Below are positions 7,158 through 10,691 of a stretch of DNA of 10,691 nucleotides, piece by piece (position 1 is the stretch's first letter; every line of letters begins with the position of its first letter). The DNA is from JBBQKF01 sp038326615 (GTDB taxonomy: Bacteria; Bacillota; Clostridia; Saccharofermentanales; UBA5734). The stretch covers positions 1 through 10,691 of the forward strand of contig JBBQKF010000093.1 in assembly GCA_038326615.1 (NCBI GenBank), written 5' to 3'. The notes under the pieces were generated by a model, which saw nothing but the letters and a program-made list of their open reading frames with translations, made no database searches and was not told where the DNA came from. Both the position numbers and the translations under genes were made by a program.

Positions 7158-7282
7158 CAATTATCCTTTCAACATGTCAATAGATACTTGTCTACAACGG
7201 CAACGAAATTCTGAAAAGTTATTGTTACTATTATTTTATGTAGATTTCAAAAAGAGGATTATAACAATTATCCTTTCAACAT
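7158..7282. repeat. 18-bp direct repeat pair in the convergent intergenic region
   Basis: CAATTATCCTTTCAACAT occurs exactly at 7158-7175 and again at 7265-7282, 107 nt apart, between the ends of the amylase and DUF554 genes. The flanks are not similar, so this is not a simple larger duplication. No open frame runs through it. It might be a remnant of a mobile or repeat element, or paired sites for a DNA-binding protein. Confidence 0.8.
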
Positions 7283-7301
7283 CTAACAATAGTGTTGGAA
7301 G

Positions 7302-7347
7302 TGAGATAGAGTGAAAAATATAATTGGCGGATTAATTCACAATCTCA
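7302..7347. other. Interrupted inverted repeat at the 3' end of the DUF554 gene
   Basis: TGAGAT (7302-7307) pairs with ATCTCA (7342-7347), and after a small internal loop GTGAA (7311-7315) pairs with TTCAC (7336-7340). It abuts the DUF554 stop codon (TAA, read on the minus strand from 7350 to 7348). It is the only candidate 3'-end structure for that gene, but no T-run follows on the minus strand, so a terminator call is weak. Confidence 0.3.
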
Positions 7348-8061
7348 TTATTTGAATAATTGAATCAATGGCACAATGAGAAAATAATATATAGGTGGAA
7401 CGAAAATCGAAGGAAGCAGATTCGCCGTTTTTATTTTCTTTATGTCAAGAACAGTAAGGCCTATGCCAACAATCAAAATGCCACCAATTATTGATATTTC
7501 ACGAATAACTGCGGTTGTCAGATATGGTTCAAGAAATCCTGCAAAAAGAACAATGGTGCCTTGATAGATGAAAACTGCGACAGCAGAAAATATAACGCCA
7601 ATTCCAAGAGTGGTTGTAAGAATCATAGATGTGACACCATCAAGAACTGATTTTGCAAAAAGCATGTTGTGATTTCCTCTAAGCCCGCTATCTAGAGAAC
7701 CTATAATTGCCATAGTGCCGACACAGAAAATAAGACTTGCAGTAACAAATCCCTGAGCTATGTTGTGTTCGCCTTTACCTACTTTCTTTTGTAAAAACAT
7801 TCCTATACGTTCTAGCCCTTTTTCTATCCCAAGCATTTCGCCAACAATGCCACCAATAACCAGACTGATGATGAAAAGAATAGGTTCACTATCAGGCTTT
7901 AATAAGCCTCCAACTGTGCTTGTGACACCGATAAAAAGCACAGATAGCCCAATGGCCTGCATTACAATCACTTTATATTTATCTTTAAGCCCCTTTTTAA
8001 CGACGAGACCAACAAGACATCCTAATATTATTGCGATTGTGTTGACGTAGTTTCCAAGCAT
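7348..8061 (-). CDS. DUF554 family membrane protein (YdfK/YqgA-like)
   Basis: This is a 237-aa integral membrane protein of the DUF554 family (the YdfK/YqgA type), a conserved bacterial family whose transport or sensing function is not established. The start MLGNYVNTIAIILGCLVGLVVKKGL, the glycine-rich segment VIGGIVGEMLGIEKGLERIG (about 67-88), the FCVGTMAIIGSLDSGLRGN segment (about 111-129) and the ILIVGIGLTVLDIKKIKTANLLPSIF ending are all hallmarks. About seven hydrophobic segments are visible. The length is typical. ATG at 8061 has SD AAGGTG 4 nt upstream on the minus strand. The gene is convergent with the amylase and divergent from the 63-codon frame and NRAMP gene. The 33-bp repeats at 8082-8147 lie in its leader. 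Nothing ties it to maltodextrin use. Confidence 0.9.
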   Translation of the reverse strand: MLGNYVNTIAIILGCLVGLVVKKGLKDKYKVIVMQAIGLSVLFIGVTSTVGGLLKPDSEPILFIISLVIGGIVGEMLGIEKGLERIGMFLQKKVGKGEHNIAQGFVTASLIFCVGTMAIIGSLDSGLRGNHNMLFAKSVLDGVTSMILTTTLGIGVIFSAVAVFIYQGTIVLFAGFLEPYLTTAVIREISIIGGILIVGIGLTVLDIKKIKTANLLPSIFVPPIYYFLIVPLIQLFK

Positions 8062-8081
8062 ATTGCACCTTGACTTTCACT

Positions 8082-8147
8082 TTAATCGGTTTATAAAACT
8101 AAACACAAATAAGATTAATCGGTTTATAAAACTAAACATAAATAAGA
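8082..8147. repeat. Perfectly tandem 33-bp direct repeat (two copies) upstream of the DUF554 gene
   Basis: Copies at 8082-8114 and 8115-8147 differ at a single base (CACAAAT versus CATAAAT). Each contains CGGTTTATAAAAC, whose GTTT and AAAC arms form a small dyad. The copies start 21 bp upstream of the DUF554 ATG and end at the candidate minus-strand -10 box, so they would lie in the 5' leader or promoter-proximal DNA. The 33-bp period (about three helical turns) would place two bound proteins on the same face. Confidence 0.92.
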
Positions 8148-8176
8148 ATAATACGAATTCCTAAAAATTACAAGAA
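8148..8176 (-). promoter_or_regulatory. Candidate promoter for the DUF554 gene
   Basis: Read on the minus strand, TATTAT (8153-8148) is a good -10 box, and TTCTTG (8176-8171) lies 17 nt upstream as a poor -35. Transcription would start near 8141 and run through both 33-bp repeats. The weak -35 makes this tentative; an activator could be needed. Confidence 0.28.
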
Positions 8177-8192
8177 ATAATTACTTGAATAT

Positions 8193-8220
8193 TTGAAATA
8201 ACTCAAAAGTATGTTATTAT
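8193..8220 (+). promoter_or_regulatory. Extended -10 sigma-A-type promoter
   Basis: TTGAAA (8193-8198), a 16-nt spacer and TATTAT (8215-8220), with TG at 8212-8213 giving an extended -10 (TGTTATTAT). Transcription would start near 8227 and enter the 63-codon frame (8290-8481) and, with no terminator seen between, the NRAMP gene. Confidence 0.6.
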
Positions 8221-8289
8221 TTTTGTAATGTCAATTATCAATACTCCTATACTCAATATTGCAATTTTGGGGGTGGAGCCCTAAAAGAC

Positions 8290-8481
8290 ATAGAAATTGA
8301 AAATGCAATCGTTGGCGCAAAACAACTTTGTATCATAAATATAGCAAATTCTGAATTCAGAATTTTGTTATCAAAATATTTATATAGCGGATTTGAATAT
8401 TATGCTGATTATTATGCCGCAGATTTTATTGATATTAATGGGAAAGTGATTAAGACTTTTAGGAATGGAATACAAGCATAA
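8290..8481 (+). CDS. Unidentified 63-codon frame lacking a normal start codon
   Basis: The frame reads IEIENAIVGAKQLCIINIAN, then a Tyr-rich central part (KYLYSGFEYYADYYAADF), then IDINGKVIKTFRNGIQA and TAA at 8479-8481. Codon choice and amino-acid make-up resemble real protein, and the frame stays open well upstream. There is nevertheless no ATG, GTG or TTG in it from the promoter region to the stop. A purine-rich SD-like run GGGGGTGGAG (8269-8278) precedes it, and the ATA at 8290 is 11 nt further on. So it is either a gene with a rare ATA/ATT start, a gene whose start was lost by mutation or frameshift, or a fragment of a decayed gene. I do not recognise the family. It lies between the 8193-8220 promoter and the NRAMP gene, on the same strand. 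Confidence 0.4.
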   Translation: MEIENAIVGAKQLCIINIANSEFRILLSKYLYSGFEYYADYYAADFIDINGKVIKTFRNGIQA

Positions 8482-8596
8482 AATTTTTATTTATTATGAA
8501 CTTAACACCACAATTTTCAATGAACTGATAATCTGGATGAAACAGTTTGATAACTCATGATACAAAAACATAGTAATTGAGAACTAAGAGAGTAAG

Positions 8597-9886
8597 GTGG
8601 TTTATATATTCAAATACATTAAAAAATTATTGAAAAAATTTGGGCCCGGTTTCGTTACAGGTGCGGCTGATGATGACCCCTCTGGAGTTACCACATACTC
8701 GCAAACAGGTGCAATATTTGGATTTACTCAACTGTGGTTGGCATTGTTTTCATTTCCTTTTATGGTTGTTATACAGCGTATGTGTGGTCGTATAGGAATG
8801 GTTACAGGCAAAGGCCTGGCAGGAACTATCCGTACACATTATTCGAAAAAAGTTTTATATTTTGCGGTTACACTACTAATTATCACAAATACGATAAATA
8901 TCGGAGCTGATTTGGGAGCGATGGCTTCTTCTGCACAAATGCTTCTGGGTATACATCCTGTTTTTTGGCTTGTTATAATTACAGGGCTAATTATTGCGCT
9001 AGAAGTTTTTGTGACTTATAAGACTTATTCAAAAATCTTGAAGTATCTGGCTTTATCACTTTTTGCTTATGTAATAACAGCATTTATTGTAAAACCAGAT
9101 TGGATACTTATATTAAAAAGCACAGTTATTCCTCAATTCCAATTTTCAGGAACGTATCTATTGAACGTTGTGGCAATTTTGGGAACAACAATCTCGCCAT
9201 ATTTATTTTTCTGGCAAACCTCGCAGGAAGTTGAAGAGGAAATTTATAGCGGGAATATTTCGGATATGGATTCTGAGAAACCTAAAGTTACGCGCAAAGG
9301 TGTCGCAAATATGAATATAGACACTATTGTAGGTATGCTATTTTCTCAGGCAATAATGTTTTTTATCATTGTTACTACGGCTGCAACTCTTAATGCGAAA
9401 GGTGTTACCGATATATTGACTGCGACCCAGGCAGCTGAGGCATTAAGGCCCATAGCGGGGAATTTTACATATCTTTTGTTTGCAGTCGGAATTATCGGTA
9501 CAGGATTATTGTCGGTTCCAGTGTTAGCAGGTGCTTCGGCCTATGCAGTTGCTGAGACAATAGGATTAAAAGAAGGGTTAAGCAAGAAGTCTCGGGTGGC
9601 TCCAGGATTTTATGGAATTATTGCGGCTTCAACCTTGATTGGTATGTTGATTAATTTAGTGGGGATTGACCCGATAAAGGCTCTTTATTACGCGGCCGCT
9701 TTAAACGGATTAACAGCACCACCATTGATGATTCTGATTGTGTTGATTGCCAATAATAAAAAAATTATGGGCAAGTTTGTTAATAAGAGAATTAGTAATA
9801 TATTAGGGTGGTCAATCGTTTCAATTATGTCAATAGCCGGAATTTTACTGATTATTGATTTAATTAGGGGACTTTTTAAGAGATGA
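8597..9886 (+). CDS. NRAMP-superfamily divalent metal transporter, divergent metal site
   Basis: This is a membrane transporter of the NRAMP (SLC11/MntH) superfamily, about 11 hydrophobic segments and 429 aa counted from GTG 8597. The TM1 motif GAADDDPSGVTTYSQTGA carries D27-P28-S29-G30 where classical MntH has DPGN, so the metal-binding Asn is Gly. The TM6 motif is GTTISPYLFFWQTSQEVEEE (196-215), where MntH has the metal-binding Met in MPH; here it is Ser200 in SPY. These changes mark a divergent clade, so substrate (Mn, Fe, Mg or other) should not be assumed. Start: GTG 8597 lies within the SD AAGGTGG (8594-8600). The codon 6 nt after AAGGTG is ATA 8606, which would give MFKYIKKLLKKFGPG, the expected family N-terminus; the true start may be that ATA. 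An upstream 63-codon frame may share its transcript. Confidence 0.9.
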   Translation: MVYIFKYIKKLLKKFGPGFVTGAADDDPSGVTTYSQTGAIFGFTQLWLALFSFPFMVVIQRMCGRIGMVTGKGLAGTIRTHYSKKVLYFAVTLLIITNTINIGADLGAMASSAQMLLGIHPVFWLVIITGLIIALEVFVTYKTYSKILKYLALSLFAYVITAFIVKPDWILILKSTVIPQFQFSGTYLLNVVAILGTTISPYLFFWQTSQEVEEEIYSGNISDMDSEKPKVTRKGVANMNIDTIVGMLFSQAIMFFIIVTTAATLNAKGVTDILTATQAAEALRPIAGNFTYLLFAVGIIGTGLLSVPVLAGASAYAVAETIGLKEGLSKKSRVAPGFYGIIAASTLIGMLINLVGIDPIKALYYAAALNGLTAPPLMILIVLIANNKKIMGKFVNKRISNILGWSIVSIMSIAGILLIIDLIRGLFKR

Positions 9887-10112
9887 GTATTGAAAATACC
9901 TGATTCAATATTATGGGATAACGAAAAATGTATCTAAAAATAGTAATTACAGATGATGTATATAGATTATAATCAGTGAATAAAAAAGCCCAGAAAGCCT
10001 TATTTAAAAGATTTTTCGGACGATTTGCGTGTCAGATGATCGAAATAGATACCTGAGTTTTATTGAACATAGGGAAGTTGTATTGGTCAAAAATTGAAAC
10101 ATAAGCTAAAAT
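9887..10112. other. Gene-free spacer after the NRAMP gene
   Basis: No gene is seen. Immediately after the stop, TATTGAA (9888-9894) pairs with TTCAATA (9904-9910) as an AT-only-rich 7-bp hairpin without a T-run, so NRAMP transcription may not end sharply here. The rest, up to the repeat at 10113, shows neither a convincing promoter nor a terminator. Confidence 0.4.
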
Positions 10113-10162
10113 TCTGTTTTTACGCCGAATAAATAGTGCTGCTTTTTTGCCGAATAAATAGT
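10113..10162. repeat. 25-bp tandem direct repeat abutting the marR promoter
   Basis: Copies at 10113-10137 and 10138-10162 match at 21 of 25 positions, with the last 14 (GCCGAATAAATAGT) identical. The second copy runs into the first base of the -35 box, so its A/T-rich end occupies the UP-element position. It may be a duplicated activator site or a small duplication without function. Confidence 0.85.
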
Positions 10163-10190
10163 TGACATAGTTTACCTAATGAACTATAAT
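10162..10190 (+). promoter_or_regulatory. Perfect consensus sigma-A promoter for marR
   Basis: TTGACA (10162-10167), a 17-nt spacer and TATAAT (10185-10190): both boxes and the spacing are exact consensus. Transcription should start near 10197, about 32 nt before the marR TTG start. Such a strong promoter is expected to be held down by a repressor, and the overlapping dyads fit this. Confidence 0.93.
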
Positions 10191-10210
10191 ATGGTTAATC
10201 AGATAAACTA
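10168..10210. promoter_or_regulatory. Paired operator-like dyads over the marR promoter
   Basis: AGTTTACCTAATGAACT (10169-10185) fills the spacer between -35 and -10. GGTTAATCAGATAAACT (10193-10209) covers the start site. Each is an imperfect 17-bp palindrome, and the second, inverted, matches the first at 13 of 17 positions. The outer arms TAGTTTA (10168-10174) and TAAACTA (10204-10210) are perfect complements. Size, symmetry and position are typical of MarR-family autoregulatory operators. Confidence 0.65.
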
Positions 10211-10228
10211 TATTGTGAGGTGACGATT

Positions 10229-10657
10229 TTGGATGAATTAATTAAAGGTGCAGAAGTAATATCGCTTTTTTGCAGAATAAACATAAATACAAAGCGTGAA
10301 TTACCTATTCGCTCAAGTGAAATGGGGCTACTTATTTTTCTCGTAAAAGAACAAGGCGAGCATACGCCTCTTCGTGTATCGGAGTTTTTCAAGGTGACAA
10401 AGCCAATGGTAACAGCTATGGTGAGTTCACTCACAAAAAATGAGTATGTCATTAAGGTAGCTTCACTAATTGATAAACGCAGCTTCATGTTAAAGCCGAC
10501 AGAAAAAGCTATAATACTAGTGAACGAAACCTTTGATGAATACTATAAAAACATGCAATTACTTAAGGATGGTCTTGGCAACAACAATTTTAACAATCTA
10601 ACCGAGCTTTTAAATAAAGCTAATGAAATTTTATTGGAGGAAAAAGAAAATGGGTAA
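10229..10657 (+). CDS. MarR-family transcriptional regulator
   Basis: This is a winged helix-turn-helix dimeric regulator, usually a repressor released by small ligands or oxidation. I use TTG 10229 (142 aa): the SD GAGGTG (10217-10222) is then 6 nt upstream, while the in-frame GTG at 10220 lies inside the SD. The N-terminal helix (about 2-20) and the C-terminal helices (about 96-139) would form the dimer interface. The recognition helix is about VTKPMVTAMVSSLTKNEYV (56-74). The wing follows with the family's D-x-R motif, Asp82-Lys83-Arg84 in SLIDKRSFMLKPTEKA. One cysteine, Cys15, is present in the N-terminal helix, a possible redox sensor but unproven. The gene overlaps the next one by 8 nt, so the two form an operon, and the dyads over its promoter indicate autorepression. 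Confidence 0.92.
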   Translation: MDELIKGAEVISLFCRININTKRELPIRSSEMGLLIFLVKEQGEHTPLRVSEFFKVTKPMVTAMVSSLTKNEYVIKVASLIDKRSFMLKPTEKAIILVNETFDEYYKNMQLLKDGLGNNNFNNLTELLNKANEILLEEKENG

Positions 10658-10691
10658 ATTGATGGTCACGGGCGCTCTCGGGAATGTTGGA
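10650..10691 (+). CDS. NAD(P)-binding Rossmann-fold protein, NmrA/SDR-like (5' end only)
   Basis: Only the first 14 codons lie in the window: MGKLMVTGALGNVG. A beta strand followed by TGALGNVG is the GxxGxxG-type dinucleotide-binding motif of atypical short-chain dehydrogenase/NmrA-like proteins (NAD(P)H-binding quinone reductase- or epimerase-like). ATG 10650 has SD GGAGG (10636-10640) 9 nt upstream, inside the end of marR, and overlaps marR by 8 nt. This suggests coupled translation and control by that MarR protein. The specific enzyme cannot be told from the fragment. Confidence 0.75.
   Translation, partial: MGKLMVTGALGNVG

Noticed and set aside
8227..8596. Manganese (yybP-ykoY) or magnesium riboswitch before the NRAMP gene
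   Set aside because: I looked for the conserved yybP-ykoY internal-loop sequences and for a terminator hairpin before the gene and did not find them; the interval instead contains a protein-like frame.
9997..10020. Terminator made from the AAAAAAGCCC...GCCTTATTT segment
   Set aside because: The GCCC and GCC parts are not complementary to each other, so no stable stem forms.

Overview
The window looks like a piece of chromosome from a low-GC Gram-positive anaerobe, most likely a Clostridia-type Firmicute. The basis is the very AT-rich intergenic DNA, strong Shine-Dalgarno (SD) sequences, sigma-A-type promoters, lipoprotein signal peptides on the binding protein and the amylase, and the protein families present. 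I cannot name a genus. It opens at the end of an rRNA operon: a complete 5S rRNA (26-143), tRNA-Asn(GTT) with encoded CCA (151-226) and a clean intrinsic terminator (233-263).

About 920 bases without a convincing gene follow. They hold a good orphan promoter (292-320), a possible 15-codon peptide ORF, a dyad, and a seven-copy 29-31 bp tandem repeat (911-1113) that ends just before a maltodextrin locus. The locus consists of a solute-binding lipoprotein (malE-like, 1186-2406), two permeases (malF- and malG-like, 2846-5181) and a GH13 alpha-amylase lipoprotein (5549-7108). Together they suggest that surface-anchored amylase cuts starch or glycogen into maltodextrins, which MalE binds and MalFG imports. 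No ATPase gene is present, so an ATPase encoded elsewhere (MsmX/MalK type) must power the importer. The malE-malF spacer is about 440 nt long and holds a 15-bp perfect stem-loop and two mutually exclusive RNA pairings, so it may carry post-transcriptional control.

Convergent to the amylase is a DUF554 (YdfK/YqgA-type) membrane protein gene (minus strand, 7348-8061). Its upstream region carries a 33-bp perfectly spaced direct repeat. On the other side of that divergent region, an extended -10 promoter (8193-8220) reads into a 63-codon reading frame with no normal start codon, and then into an NRAMP-superfamily metal transporter (8597-9886) whose metal-site motifs are not canonical (DPSG instead of DPGN, SPY instead of MPH).

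The window ends with a MarR-family regulator (10229-10657) behind a perfect consensus promoter flanked by operator-like dyads. The gene overlaps the start of a Rossmann-fold NAD(P)-binding (NmrA/SDR-like) protein that runs off the edge. The MarR protein probably controls itself and that enzyme. Three genes here (malF, the NRAMP gene and marR) carry a GTG inside their SD and a rarer start codon (TTG, ATA, TTG) exactly 6 nt after it, a point that matters for start-site annotation.
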